A stretch of DNA of 64,000 bases from Gnomoniopsis sp. IMI 355080 (lineage: Eukaryota > Ascomycota > Sordariomycetes > Diaporthales > Gnomoniaceae): contig JAPEVC010000060.1 in the NCBI GenBank assembly GCA_027946555.1, positions 62,001-126,000 of the forward strand, in the 5' to 3' direction. Shown here one piece after another: positions 22,013 to 33,927 of the stretch (position 1 is its first letter; every line of letters starts with the position of its first letter). The translations under genes were made by a program, and so were the position numbers. The notes below the pieces were generated by a model. The model was not told the origin of the DNA, searched no databases, and worked only from the letters and a program-made list of their open reading frames with translations.

Positions 22013-23209
22013 ATGGCGCCTCAAACCCGCCCCCGCGCCCGCTCCTCGGTCGAGCATCTCTTCGACCTCGTCGGCTCCCTCGAAGAAGACCAACTCCAAT
22101 CCTTCCTCGAGGAAATCAACTCCACCCCAGACACCAACATCGACGTCTCCTCCGGCGTCGCCTACTTTGAGGAGCAGCGCCGCCTCCAAGCCCACCAAAA
22201 ACAACAACACCTCCTCCGCCCGACCCCGTCCTTCCTCAACGCGCCCCCGGAGCCCAAAGATTGGCCGCGCCAGAAACCTCGACCTGTCAGCGGTAGTCAA
22301 TGGCGTCAGAGTATGCGGATCGTGAGCGCCCCGTATGCAAGGCATGCGCAGAACAAACACAGTATCAGTGCTGGTGGTGGTAACGAGCCTGTCAGCCCAC
22401 CGTTGACGGCGAGTCCGCCTGGGAGTCCGCCGCTGCCGTCTATGGCACCGAAGCGTAGTATTACGGCGCCCGTGGGCAAGATTGATGTGCATGTTGAGGC
22501 GAGGCAGGTGGAGGAACCGAGTCCTGTAAGCCCACCGCGGCATATGCTTGACCACGACGACGACGATTTGCGGAGGCCAACATTCAACGAATTTCCCTTT
22601 GGGGGTGATGGCGCGGCGGATGATCACCATCACAGCGCCGCGGCGGCATCTTCCTCGTCATCAGCATCATCATCATCATCATCGTCACAACAAAGCAGGC
22701 CCGTCAGCCCAGCTCAGCAGCAGCATATTCATCACGCAGCCATCACACCCCCGCCCGAGCCACAGCAGCAACAGCCGCAGTTCCCAGAGTTCAGCAGGAT
22801 GGGCACCATGCCACCACTGCACCACACCCCGCTCTCCTTCGACGCCGCGCCCGTGCGGCCATCCACATCGGCGGGTCCACTTGCGCCTAGGGCGTTCCGG
22901 CGTGTAAGTCGGCCCGTGTTCCTGTCACCGACGGACGGCTGCGGCGCAGACGAGTTGGCTGGGCGGCTGAGTGCGTTTTTGTTCGGGGGCGGCGCGTCAG
23001 CAGTAGGGGCGATGGGGTCGGCGCAGAGGCAGCAGCATTCGACGTTGTTTGGAGGGGCCAAGCACCAAGGCCAGGAGAGGAGAGGTAGCTTGTTGATGGA
23101 GGAGATGTTGAAGGAGCCTGGTACACCGCGGGGTAGGGCCGTGTTTGGGAAGGGTGAGGACGAGGGAGTGCCTGTTAGTGGGATCTTTGAGGTTTTGTCC
23201 GAGGGATGA
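22013..23209 (+). CDS. disordered Ser/Pro/Gln-rich fungal protein
   Basis: Single open frame of 398 residues starting MAPQTRPRARSS. Residues 12-60 (SVEHLFDLVGSLEEDQLQSF) are likely a short amphipathic helical region; the rest is predicted disorder with repeated S/T-P sites (EPVSPP, TASPPGSPP, PSPVSPP, SRPVSPA), an acidic DHDDDD patch, and poly-Ser encoded by TCA/TCG triplet repeats (about 22645-22690) followed by Gln runs. The C-terminal 100 residues regain some order (GADELAGRLSAFLFGGG, RRGSLLMEEMLKEPG, VSGIFEVL). Many proline-directed phosphorylation sites suggest a regulated nuclear or cytosolic protein, but I recognise no domain. Open frame length and codon bias support a real gene. Confidence 0.72.
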   Translation: MAPQTRPRARSSVEHLFDLVGSLEEDQLQSFLEEINSTPDTNIDVSSGVAYFEEQRRLQAHQKQQHLLRPTPSFLNAPPEPKDWPRQKPRPVSGSQWRQSMRIVSAPYARHAQNKHSISAGGGNEPVSPPLTASPPGSPPLPSMAPKRSITAPVGKIDVHVEARQVEEPSPVSPPRHMLDHDDDDLRRPTFNEFPFGGDGAADDHHHSAAAASSSSSASSSSSSSQQSRPVSPAQQQHIHHAAITPPPEPQQQQPQFPEFSRMGTMPPLHHTPLSFDAAPVRPSTSAGPLAPRAFRRVSRPVFLSPTDGCGADELAGRLSAFLFGGGASAVGAMGSAQRQQHSTLFGGAKHQGQERRGSLLMEEMLKEPGTPRGRAVFGKGEDEGVPVSGIFEVLSEG

Positions 23210-24189
23210 TCGCTTGATCCATGGCATGGGTGCAATTTTTTGATCTTTTTTTTTCTTTGCGCCCCCCAAAACACTTGGCCTCGTTGGACTGGTTCCATCT
23301 TTCGTTCGTTATTTGAATGACGAACCCTCGATACTACCCTTCTAATCACTCGCATTGCACGGCGTTCTTGGTGGTGGGGTTTAGTAGTGGCTCGTTACTA
23401 GAGCTAGCTGCTTTTGGTATATGCATCCTTTGTCACTGTCCTTTTTTTTTTTCAACTACTGTCCCCGCTGCGGATTTCAGAAATGTTACGTGCTTCTTTA
23501 AGAGGCCGGATGGGGAAGGATGAGATGGTTTACTATTTCGATAAGACTGTATGTATTGCAGTCTGTCTACTGGCAAAAATAGAAAATGTATATGCCATTG
23601 CCCTGTATGTGTTGAGGAGCGTACAGCCTGCAGCAACTGAGCGTAGACTGTTGATAAGTAGTGGCTAGGGTAGCTCTTCCTCGTCGTTGCTCCAGGTTGA
23701 GTGGCTGCCTTCTTCATCAATTCCCCGCTCCCGCCTGGGTTCTTTCCCCCTGCCTGCCTGCACGGTCCGATCACCTCGTCCATGACTCCGTCCGTTGTGA
23801 ATTTATGATGTTATCTCTTGAGAGTCTAAAGATAGGATTACATATGGTGCAGTATGAGGCACAAAGCTGTGGCGTGATGATGTCTAACTGAGCCTGGCGC
23901 CTCTCTGTCTGCTGGCGAGCGTTGTTGTGTGCATTGTTCGCAGTGCTGCTGGGCTTGTCATCCGAGGATGTGCGGAGGTTAACTGGCGTTCGGGTTATGC
24001 CTTCGTCAACCAATAGGGCAAGTAATTTGAAAAACACTGCTTACTGGCCGTATCGTCCTGGAGATTGTGGCATCCCATCTATGAACTTGCCCGACCAGGC
24101 GCTGTTGATGCACCCAGTAGAAGTGATCTCGTGGGAGAAGAATCTGCTGCATATATCATGCAGATACCGAACAGATGATGAGCACATAC
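23210..24189. other. spacer, no gene seen
   Basis: Contains short T runs and a pyrimidine-rich piece near 23440; small open frames lack motifs. Confidence 0.55.
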
Positions 24190-24453
24190 TCAGACGATAC
24201 CGGCCCTAGCCTCGACTTCAGCCCCATGCTTTTCAACCTCCTTCAACTCGGCCAATGTGCCCTCGTCCTCCTCTATCAAGGGTTAGCAAAATGAAGCGTG
24301 GCATATGCTGGGAATATACTAACCATCGTTCAACTCGGAGTCGATCGAAGAGTCGTTGCTGGTAGCGTCAGAGGAGAGGGTGCGCACCAGGGACAATCCA
24401 ATATGAGGGTTGGGCATAAAGTCTTGTTTCTTTGTCACTGTGAATTCTTCCAT
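24190..24453 (-). CDS. acidic C-terminal exons of unknown or decayed gene
   Basis: A canonical intron at 24273-24323 (GTTAGT, branch GCTAAC, acceptor TAG) joins two stretches in frame: one ending SSIDSELND and one reading EEDEGTLAELKEVEKHG and ending in TGA at 24190-24192. The first ATG in the upstream exon is at 24453. The intact splice signals and acidic, Ser-rich composition argue that this was or is coding. Just upstream, another frame reads MPIEDVLERWQPIAKYV before losing continuity. It may be the 3' end of the decayed WD40 gene next to it or an independent small gene. Confidence 0.35.
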
Positions 24454-24583
24454 GCAAACACCTGACGTATTTTGCAATGGGTTGCCACCGCTCGAGCACA
24501 TCCTCGATCGGCATCAAGAAAGCTGCCAGTACCTAAGTATAGCTGTAGAAATTGATGAAGGCGAAATATCCGTAGGCAGTCTT

Positions 24584-25208
24584 CTATGCAGCAATCTTAT
24601 GCCCTGCTGTTCCGGGTGGAAAGACAACCATACTCGGAGTACTGTCCGAATGTGTTTCCCAAATCAGCCTCGAATCTAAATGAGCAATAGCAAAAACATT
24701 GTACAACGGACTTTGACTGGGATGAGCACGACTGGGCGCCATCATTGTCCTTCGGCAGATGTATAACCAGCGAAGCGCCGACTGAAAGTCGTGTAGGCTA
24801 CGCAGGATGCAGATGGCAGCTGGGTGCTGGCTAGCTAGGATATCAGTAGGAGTTTGCTGGCGTGTCCAAGGAGAGTCACCAGCCACCTGCTCACAAACCT
24901 TCTTATTTGGAACGTTTTCATCTATGATTGTGTAGGCGCGTACACATTGGACCGTAGATCCCAAATCCCGGAGAGTTGTGCGCCTTCGATTGCCTATAGC
25001 TTGAGGGTTGAATCATAGGAGCTGGAAAGGAAGGGCTTGGGGTCGGCGGGGAATAAGAACAGTTGTACAATCCTGAACTTATACGCATCAGTGCTGTTTT
25101 TGGAGAGATTGATGATTCCCATAAGCTTGTAAGTATGTGTCTATAGTTCCTACATTGATCCAGACCCCATAGCTTGATCATTGCGTCGGATCCGCCTAAA
25201 ATCCGCAT
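24584..25208 (-). pseudogene. decayed WD40 gene resembling Rad28/CSA (ERCC8)
   Basis: Fragments in different frames on the minus strand align in order with a WD40 protein. 25140-25208 reads GGSDAMIKLWGLDQC, a typical WD repeat end. Further on, 24990-25060 reads FPADPKPFLSSSYDSTLKL followed by a TAG where Trp is expected (TGG to TAG), then AIEGAQLSGIWDL in the same frame. A third segment in another frame (24590-24964) contains ASQHPA, then AHLDSRLIWET. The order GGSD.IKLWDL / FPFDP..F.SSS.DHTLKL / A.QHPAV matches my memory of fungal Rad28/CSA transcription-coupled repair proteins. In-frame stop and frame changes indicate loss of function. A multi-intron live gene cannot fully be excluded, but no splice scheme I tried removes the stop. 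Confidence 0.5.
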
Positions 25209-26401
25209 AGGTCAGTCTAAATCAGCCCCCGGGGCCGACAGCAGGGGGTTAACCTGGTGGCTTTGATGAAGAAAACACTCTGTCACCTAAATGAAATAAC
25301 CTCTGTCCTCAGGGGGCGATTGTGTGCGTGTTTTACCTGAGTCCGAGATAACTAATAGATCCGTTCTCCAGCCGAGTTTGGTCCGTTATTCTTCAGAACG
25401 CTCCTTCGGCACCTATACTAGGTAGTATGCACAGGTAGCGGGAAAATGAATGCATACCTATTTTGGATAGGGTAGAGATAGGTGGATGAGACACGGAACA
25501 TTGAGAGTAATGTCGATGCCGGTAACGAAATCTGTTGGTTTTTATGATCTACTGAAGAGATCGAATAAGAACGAAAGATGGAATGGTGAAAGTATGTTTC
25601 GGGCCCACCATCTGATGGTTCGTCATGTTGGCTCTAGTTGAGCTAGGCCTGTAGAAGAACGGTGTTGTCTATATATATGCTAGCAAAACTGCTGTAGAAT
25701 CATGATCATCCTGATAGACTGGAGTTCGCAGGCGTGAAAGGACAGGTACGGCCAATGAAAGTCGTGTTGCCCTTGACTTCCGCCTCCCCCAACTCCTTCG
25801 CGGGTACATCATCGCGACGCAATTTGACGTAGCTACCGAATACCGCGGCTCAAGCTGGCTTGACGCTGCCAAATTTTATATCTGCCAGAAGCATGCCGAA
25901 ATACCAGCAGTTCTCGATTAAAAAAATCCCGCTCGCTGACTGGAGCATCGAAGCACCCTCCCGCGCACACGCGGACAACACCCTCTCTCAGGGGAGGTGC
26001 CAATCATAAGGTAATAGACAACAAACGGGTGCTGTGATCTTCGATGGTGTTATATATGCAACTGTCCCATGAGATTGGCAGTAGTGTTTTGAAAAGTGAT
26101 CCAAAATTCATGTCTCGCTTGAGATGGGAGCAGGTCATCCATGGACATTTAAAGCGTTTCGGTTTGCTCGTTTGAAAGTTATAGCCAGCAAGTTTGACAA
26201 ATCTGCATACTTTGGAAGCTATTGCTGTCAAGCAGTGTTCTAGACAATGAGTCATTCCATACCAGCTGCTACGAGATACCCAGGCACAGCGCCTGATGAG
26301 CCTTTCCGACGAAAACGCTCAGTTGGCTCAGATGAATGCCTGTTTATCTTCTGTAAGGCCATCATGAGACTGGCGGTGATGTCAGGATACATGCTAGTCT
26401 C
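25209..26401. other. spacer, no gene seen
   Basis: A minus-strand stretch near 25750-25850 reads GSYVKLRRDDVPAKELGEAE without stops and could be another gene relic, but I recognise nothing in it. No RNA gene seen. Confidence 0.45.
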
Positions 26402-29400
26402 CTATTCATCCCAACATACTCTCATTGAGGTAGGAAGAGGCGATACACTACTCCAATCCTCACTCAAATACATGCCCAATGAACCATCGCCTGTACATAT
26501 CCTCTTCAGCTCACCTTGGGTCCCCGGCGTGCGGCGAAGATTCGTCTTCTTGAACACGGCACGGAACATCTCTGTCAACGCGATGTGGAACACATCATCG
26601 CCAAGAAGGGAGGTCGAGCCACTTCCAGGATACAAGTGACTTGTTGATGTACGACTTGGATGGATCTCAGCTTCGCCCTTGGCGGCAGGGGCCTAGAGAT
26701 ACGTCAGTATCGTTGTGGATATAAATGGGGTATTAAACGTACAATGCTGACGAGGACACGATCTCCTGCCCGAACCGAGACGAGATTGCCATCGTCTTCC
26801 TGAATTGTGTCCGACACAGTCGACTCGCGCGAAGTCCCAAAGCCAGAGACACGTACGGCCTCGAGCGCGTAGCCGAGAAGCTTAGCGTCGGTCTCGCTGG
26901 ACGAAGGCTTCTGCGCGAGCGTTTGGATGTGTGGGAGGTGGTCACTGCCTACGGGTGAGAGGTAGAAGTCGACGGCTTGGGCGAGCTGGTGCGCAATCAG
27001 TACTTTGATGTTCTTACACTTGAGGGGTATATGAGAGCAATGTACATACCGCTGCACCATGCGTAGGCACTGTCGTAACAGAGGTGGGGAGAATCATGTT
27101 CCACGCAATGTCGGACGTGCTTGAGCCGCTCTTGGAAAGACTCTTGAATAGCGTACTGCCGTGGGCAGAGACTGCGTCATTCTCCTTCCCACCACTTGAC
27201 CCTCCGGCACTTGTCTCAATGAGCTTACCAAGCTGCTGAGCGACAGCCTTTGTTGCTTGCTTGAGGGGGAAAGACTTGACGGGATCAACATCAAGGTAGA
27301 TGGCAAGGTAGATCAGTGTCAATATTGCGTGTAGTTCATCCTCGGTATAGACGCCCTTAGGGTTAGAGGATGTCTTCAGGGGAAGATTGAAAAGATGAGA
27401 CACGAAGTGAGTCTGCGTCCGCATTGGTCAGTACTGAAGTTTCTGTAGGTAGTCGGTGGAACACTTACGCTGGCAAGATTGCCCACGTCTCTAACCACAT
27501 CGACGTGTCGAGCGCCTCCTAGCACATGGCTCTTTTCCCGGAACAGCCGCTCCATGGTACGCGCGTAGAATGACTTCACGCCGCCCTCCCAACCGTCTCC
27601 TGATAGCGTGGTCCCCGATCTGGTACGGTGGCTTGATTCCTTGCCCATAAGTGAGCCAAATCTCTCCTGCCATACGTCCTTGTATTTGTCCGCGCTGTTG
27701 AGCACCTGCTTCGCACCCCCAAAGGTATGCACCCGCACCAATCGTGGTGTGATCCCTGGCCGGTCCCAAGAAAACAAGTCGGCGCGGTTGAGCGATGTCA
27801 AGATGCGGCGATTCTCAGAGGGAATGACCATTGGATAATGTGCGTACACAGAGTCATCCTTGAAGTGATGTGGCAGGGCGCGGATGAAGAGCTTATAAAA
27901 GCAGCAGCCATGGTTGAGATTCAGGTCATACTGGACCTCGTTGTAGCCCCAGTTAGTCAACGCTCTGGGGCTGTAATCCGTGGTGTAATACCTGTCTCCT
28001 CGAACTAGACAGACTGCATCGCTCAATACAACACGCGAGATCGTGTACGTTGGAGCAATGCCCACGCCTGGAACCATAGGATCCTTGGCTTGCTCGGCGA
28101 CAAGGCCAGGGTACAGCTCGACAAAGTCAGGGTGCTCGTACAGATGACGAAGGCAGCTCGCGACTTCTGGGTCAGAATTGAGCTCCTCGAAACTGTCGTA
28201 TGGCTTGAGCCCGAAGTGTTTCCGGAACTCGTTCAGTCCAGCAACGTGCCACTTTCTGCCCTGTAAGATACCCAGAATCTCGACAGGTCTCATCGCGACA
28301 GGTACGTTGCGAGCTCCAAAGGCGCCAGCTGTGTCTTCAATGCAAGACGTAATACACTCCGCGAGATCATCGTCGCTGAACTTGCCTGTCTTTGGATCGC
28401 GATGGTATCCGCCAAACACCCTATCGGCAGGGTCCTCGGGGATGGACTTCTCGAACTTGGCGAAGCCCATCACCATGTCCTGTATACCAACCTCGGTCGC
28501 CGACTTCCCAAAAAGTTCCATATAGAACTCCTGGATCCATCTGTCATCCTTTTCGGAAATGCAGCTATGCCAACGGTAGCAGAGATTGAACTCTGCCGAG
28601 ACGACGTTACCCGTGCCAGCCTCGGCGCCTTTGGCGGTGCCGGCGTCACGGCCCATCTCTTGCCTGGGGTCAAGTGTCCAGGTTGTGTCACACCTGTTGA
28701 GGTTGACGATATTCCGTACGTAGTCTACAAGTGTGATGTTGATGTAGAGGCCCGAAGTGACGAGTCTGGCCGTTTGGAAGAGATCTTCGTCATACTTCTT
28801 CCACGCGGCGTCGCTCTTACGCTCTGCCTCATCCTGGGCTTTGTTGTCTCCAGCAGGCTGGGGGTTGGAAAGTCCCGGTCGGGGACCAGGAGGCGGTGTA
28901 AATCGACCACCTTCATTGATGGCGGCCAAGTGCTCCGCAACGTGGTTGTGGAACCTATTGAACATGATCAAAAGCACCGAAACACCAGGAGGCATACCGT
29001 TCAGCCTTTTGTCGGCGTATGCGTCCGGCTTCAATTTACCGTTCTGGAATGTTCGAATCGTGTTCTGCATGTCCTGATTGCTACCGTAGAGGGGCGAGAG
29101 ATCCAGATATGATGATGTCTTGGACTTGGTCATATCACGGAAATCCGTCCAGAAGAGGTCGTGGATGATGATCGTGGCCCAGTACCACAAGATGCTGGAC
29201 ACGTTGTTGGGGTGCTTCTTGTATCCGCTGCTAGACCGTCTCATGACGGAGTCGTAAATGAGGCCCGGGTCTGGCAAGGCTCCAGGAGCCATGATCGTGG
29301 GCCGCACAGAGCGAGCATATATCGTCCCCGCTGCTCCCAATTGTGGATACAAGGGATTGTTATTGGACCCATCTGCGCTTCGGTACATGTACTTCTCCCC

Positions 29401-30018
29401 AATAAAATTGAGCACCGGGTGGTCGAGGCTGTACCAAAGTTCGTTGATGAATTGATCCGTTAGCAAAACGCGGGTCCGCGACTTAGTGGGCAAGCCTGCT
29501 ACAAGGGCAATGATGCGCTCCATGAGCATTGCATGGTCATCCATAGGCTCAGAGCCGTGGAGCTTGCTCTTAATAAGCCCAATCAGGGTCTTGACATCTG
29601 CGTCCCACGTCAATATGAGTTCGAGGCATGGCCATGGGCCTTACGTACCTTTCCATCCAATGTGCTTCAGGTCCACCTTCAGACCCGTCTGCGTCCTCTT
29701 GACGCTCGCAGTGCCATTGCCATTCTGCGTTGGCAATGGTCTGCGTGGGGCATGAATCAGCTGGGCAAACTGGCTGAGGGTCCCAGTAACACCCTCGCGG
29801 TCAGCCTTGGGGGTTGGGTGACGCTGAGCTTTTGCCAGTGGTGCAGGGGGACCGGACATAGAAGTGGATGCAGGAGTGGACTTTTCTGGGTGTCTCGAGG
29901 TCCAAGAATTGGTGAGCGTGACTGCGTCTGAGCCGTGCCTCGTATTGAAGCCATTGGTGCCATTGGTGCCGTTGGTGCCGTTGGTATAGTGTATGTCGCT
30001 GCTACCGTTGGGAGCCAT
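26402..30018 (-). CDS. ppoC: Ppo-type fatty-acid dioxygenase (PpoC / 10R-DOX-like)
   Basis: Five exons on the minus strand: 30018-29649, 29597-27469, 27412-27050, 26985-26743, 26692-26402; introns of 50-64 bp have GTACGT, GTAAGT, GTATGT or GTACGT donors and all frames join, giving 1131 residues, the usual Ppo length. The N-terminal half is a heme peroxidase/dioxygenase domain with the distal His269 in IIHDLFWTD and the catalytic Tyr464 and proximal His467 in YRWHS. It oxidises linoleic and oleic acid to hydroperoxides (psi factor oxylipins). The C-terminal half is P450-like: ExxR at 996-999 (EAVR) and the heme-loop region at about 1058-1066. In that loop the axial Cys is replaced by Leu1064 (GSTSLLG). 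Loss of this Cys is the known feature of A. nidulans PpoC, which releases the 10-hydroperoxide instead of isomerising it. The N-terminus has a TNG repeat (about residues 12-21). Confidence 0.92.
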
Positions 30019-31564
30019 GCTGATTGTTCACGCTGTTGAGAGCATCAAACAGGCCTGAAAATGGCCTCAGGAAGGGTGTATAGGGGTGAGTTGTGTTGTA
30101 AAAGGCAGAGGACATAGCACAATCTGAAAAGCATCTAGGATATGAGACTGATCCTCTTGTAAGAGCGGGAGAGCCTAGCCCAGGAGCGCAGCTTTTCCGA
30201 TAGACGATATACAATCAGGAAGTGTATGTGAAAAAGGCGCGGAACGGGGCCCACGAAGAGCATCTCGATGTCAATACGCAGAACGACATGGCGCACCCAT
30301 GAGATCAACGACCCCGCTTGGTGCAGCCATCGCGATGTCGGACAAAGATCACCACTGTAGCTGGCGTCCATTGAGAAGATCATTGTTTCACTCTTGTGCG
30401 CTGTCGGTGGTGCTAGGTTCCAATGCGTGAAAGATGGCAAACAGCCACGGCTTGTGATTCTTGCCGATTATCCAAGTGATGTGATTTTACTGGACGTTCT
30501 CTGTTATCGCGAGGCGGCGATATGTTACCTATTTCGTGTTATTGGGCTGGCTGAAAGTCAATTACGAGTGGACCCGCGGTAATGAGGACAAATGAGAATG
30601 GGAAATCAAAGGCTTGGGCTGCAGCCGCTTTAGGAAATCTGATGAAGCCATCCACGGTCGGCCCGTTAGCAGCGTCGTGTCGGTGAGCTGGTGCAAAACA
30701 TGGCGGCTCTCGAGTGAGACAGATTTGCAGGGCGGCTCTCTTAGATCTGCGACATATCGGTCCCATTTGGGACCCTGAGATCGGACCTTGAATGGATTCG
30801 AAGACGTTGGATGGTGCGCTAGATTTTGTAATCAGCGAAGACTGTGCCGTTCATCTTCCGATTCCCGCCCTGGTGGACGCATTGGGACGTGACTCAACAG
30901 ATAATACCATACTAGTACTTTCCTCCTTGAGGAAATCCCACCTAATTTGGTGATACCGTGGTCACACCGAAGAGATTGGCTTGCATCCAAACAACACATG
31001 TATCATGGTCGGTGAGATTTCTGAGTTAGTAGTACCATGCTGAGCTCCCCTCATTCAACCGAGACATGCATATGATGTTAAGCACCAAGGCTCGGATGGG
31101 TTATATTCCTGACTTAGATTCGAGACATTTTTTTAAGCCGCGTCGAGATGATCGTGATCTTCGCGGAACACCTAGCTCACCGCGTACAGTATCTTCAGCT
31201 CTTGCACGAGGAAACGTGTGGGCGTAATCACGGGAGTAGATAATAGCTTGCCAATTGAAGGTGTGCGCCATCCAGCAAAGCCACGAAAAAAAATGATTGA
31301 ACCCGGTTGCGGAATCTTCCCGCTGGAGGATATACGTAAACAAGCAGGCAGATGAGGCGCTGCCGGCTGATGGGAGTAGAAGCGGGGCTTGTGACGCAGT
31401 ATGTAGCGGTATTTGTACATCAGTAGTTGACCATCGCCATATTGGTGTACCAGAGCACTGGCAGCCTCGCTGTACACATATGTGCTCCTCGAAGCAGGGC
31501 GTTACCCAGCTCATAACACAAGCCGCCGCAGTCGAACGTCAAATGACACGGCAATCAAATCCTA
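30019..31564. other. divergent promoter region
   Basis: 1.5 kb between the minus-strand Ppo gene and the plus-strand DUF2235 gene. No gene, repeat or RNA recognised. Confidence 0.55.
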
Positions 31565-33927
31565 ATGGCAGGGTCAAAACTTTACCCCGGTGAGCCCGGT
31601 CAACAGAGGCAGACTGAAGGTTATGGTAGTTTTACACCAGACCAAGCTCACATCCCCACCAAAAAGCCCGACTTGCCCAATACCCGTGAAGCCAGCAGAG
31701 CTCCCAGCGAGCGATCTACCCACTTTGACATCTCCGAACACGACTTCCTCTCCGTACGTGGGCCACCCAGCCAGCCTTCAACAATGGGAACCGACATTGG
31801 CGTAGCCGGTCGTGGTGGTGGCGCTCCACGTGAGAAACGTACCCATAAAAAACTGATCCTTTGCTTTGACGGTACTGGAAACAAATTCCACGGGGACGAC
31901 AGTGATTCAAACATCCTCAAAATCTTCAGGATGCTGGATCGTACGGCGAATGACCAATGTAAGTGGCTGTCGAGAAAGTTGTCAACACCTTCGATTCTCA
32001 ATCCTAGGCTGACTTAGTGCGCAGACCACTACTACCAGCGTGAGTTCACGACCCAACTTGCTCCCAAAGTCGTCTCAGGAAAATATTAACATAGCCCACC
32101 TGCAGCTGGTATAGGTACCTACGTAGTGTCCAAATCCCTCTCCCACACTTCTCTCCGCTCACGCTTTCGGTCTTGGTACATGAAAGCCAAGGATAGCGCC
32201 GTGGGTTCGTCCTTTGACGAGCACGTGGTAGGCGGTTATCGTTTCCTCATGCGCTTCTATTGTCCGGGCGATGAAATTTACATTTTCGGATTCTCGCGTG
32301 GCTCATATATCGCCCGTTGTAAGCAATTGCACCCTCCCAAAAATGAGTCTAGCTCGCCCATCGAGCTTCTCATTTCGAGTCCCCACGTCACGACGGACCG
32401 AATCTCTAACACTTGCCAGTCCTTGCCGAGATGCTCGACTACGTCGGCCTGCTCTCGCACGGCAACGAGGAAATGGTTGCGTTCGCATGGAAAGCCTTCT
32501 CGCAATGGCAGTGCCGACGCTCCGCGTCCAGCTCGGACGAGGCTGGACAACGGAAGAAACGTGAAATGTACGCCTTCCTCAAGGGCTTCCGCGAGACGTT
32601 CAGCCGGCCGGTGCGGCGAATTCGCTTCCTGGGCCTGTTTGACACGGTCAACAGCGTGCCGCGTTTCGAGACGGCGTGGATGGAGCGGAGCAAATTCCCG
32701 TACACGGCACGGAGCTCGGCAAGGCGGATCCGCCATGCGGTAAGTATTGATGAGCGGCGTGCCAAATTTCGCCAGGATTTGATGTATCAGAGTCACGACA
32801 AGGAGGCCCAACACCATCATCGCCATCATAACTCGATCCAAGTAGGCAATATGATGCATGATATCCATGAGAAATACCGACGTCGACCCTCTGCGGCTGC
32901 TGGGGCCGAAGCACCAACATCTCGCAAGAAGGAGACAGCACAGACCGAAGACCGCGGAAGGCAAGCTCCGAAAGATGGCAAGCTGACTCTTCCCATGCCT
33001 GATGAAGAGGGTGGGCCAGCGCCGTACCGTGCACACTCGCGGTCCAAGTCTAGACACACTTGTAAGACTGCTGACACTGCATCTAACTACTCGATGATTG
33101 CACCATACGACGACGGCGACTCAGACGAGTTTGAGTCTGACGAGGACGAGGCGGAACAAGACATCGACGAGGTCTGGTTCGCGGGTGGGCATGGTGACGT
33201 GGGTGGTGGATGGCCTGTCGACGGCGACAACAAGAGTACGAGCCACGTCCCATTGGTGTGGATGGTGCGTGAGGCGATCAACGCTGGGCTCTCATTTGAT
33301 ATTGACAAGGTCGTGGCGATGGGTTGCTCTGCAGCCTTGGGGAGCCCCACCACGACCAGCGTTCCAGGCCCCCCGCAGGGTACGGTTCCAGACATCCATG
33401 TGGATGCCTCAAGCCCTCCTTTTACGCCGATGATAGACGAGGGTGGCCCCAACGAAAAGAGCCGCCAGTCCAGCACCACCGAGACGGGCGACGATCACCC
33501 ACAATCCAAGGCCCATGAAATGCTGCACAAGGCCCATGTGGCGCGTATCCACGACTCCCTAAGTTATGACTGCGGAATGAGCTTCATGTCTGTATTCAGC
33601 TGGAAGCTCATGGAGTACATGCCATTCCGGAGAATGGACCTTCAACGTGATGGCTCTTGGAAGCCGATTCGGTGGCCATTACCTTGTGGTGAGGTTCGAG
33701 ACGTTCCTGACAATGTCAGGGTGCATGGAAGCGTGATCCGCCGTATGCAGCAAGACAAGATGTACCGCCCTGGGAATCTCATAGTTGGCGGTGGAGGGAG
33801 GGGCTGCCGAGTTGCACCGGAGTCGCACGGCATGGGAGAATGGGAATGTGTGGCAAATCCGGGAGATCCTGTGAGCGAAATTTGGAAGAAGCGAACTGAT
33901 GACTCGCCAAAAGGGGGAAAGAAGTGA
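31565..33927 (+). CDS. DUF2235 / Tle1-like alpha/beta hydrolase
   Basis: Exons 31565-31958, 32025-32039, 32106-32318 and 32420-33927; all junctions are GT-AG and in frame, giving 709 residues. The second exon is only 15 bases and encodes HYYQ and parts of two flanking codons; together the exons rebuild the family block YHYYQPGIGTY. The DUF2235 (T6SS phospholipase Tle1-like) domain is shown by LILCFDGTGN (97-106), GFSRGS with nucleophile Ser201, GLFDTVNSVPRFE and FAGGHGDVGGGW with the expected His. Bacterial relatives are phospholipases; fungal members are common and uncharacterised. A long charged insert (about residues 365-455: His-rich, basic, then acidic with many D/E) separates core motifs and may be a lid or regulatory loop. 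The first 90 residues are disordered, with no signal peptide. It lies between the Ppo and NLR-like genes. Confidence 0.9.

Noticed and set aside
24450..24475. 24-base intron (GTGTTT...ACAG) joining MPIEDVLERWQPIAKYV to the acidic tail
   Set aside because: Far below a spliceable length; more likely frame decay.
28402..29112. Plus-strand 236-codon frame opposite the Ppo gene
   Set aside because: Antisense shadow of the conserved dioxygenase exon.
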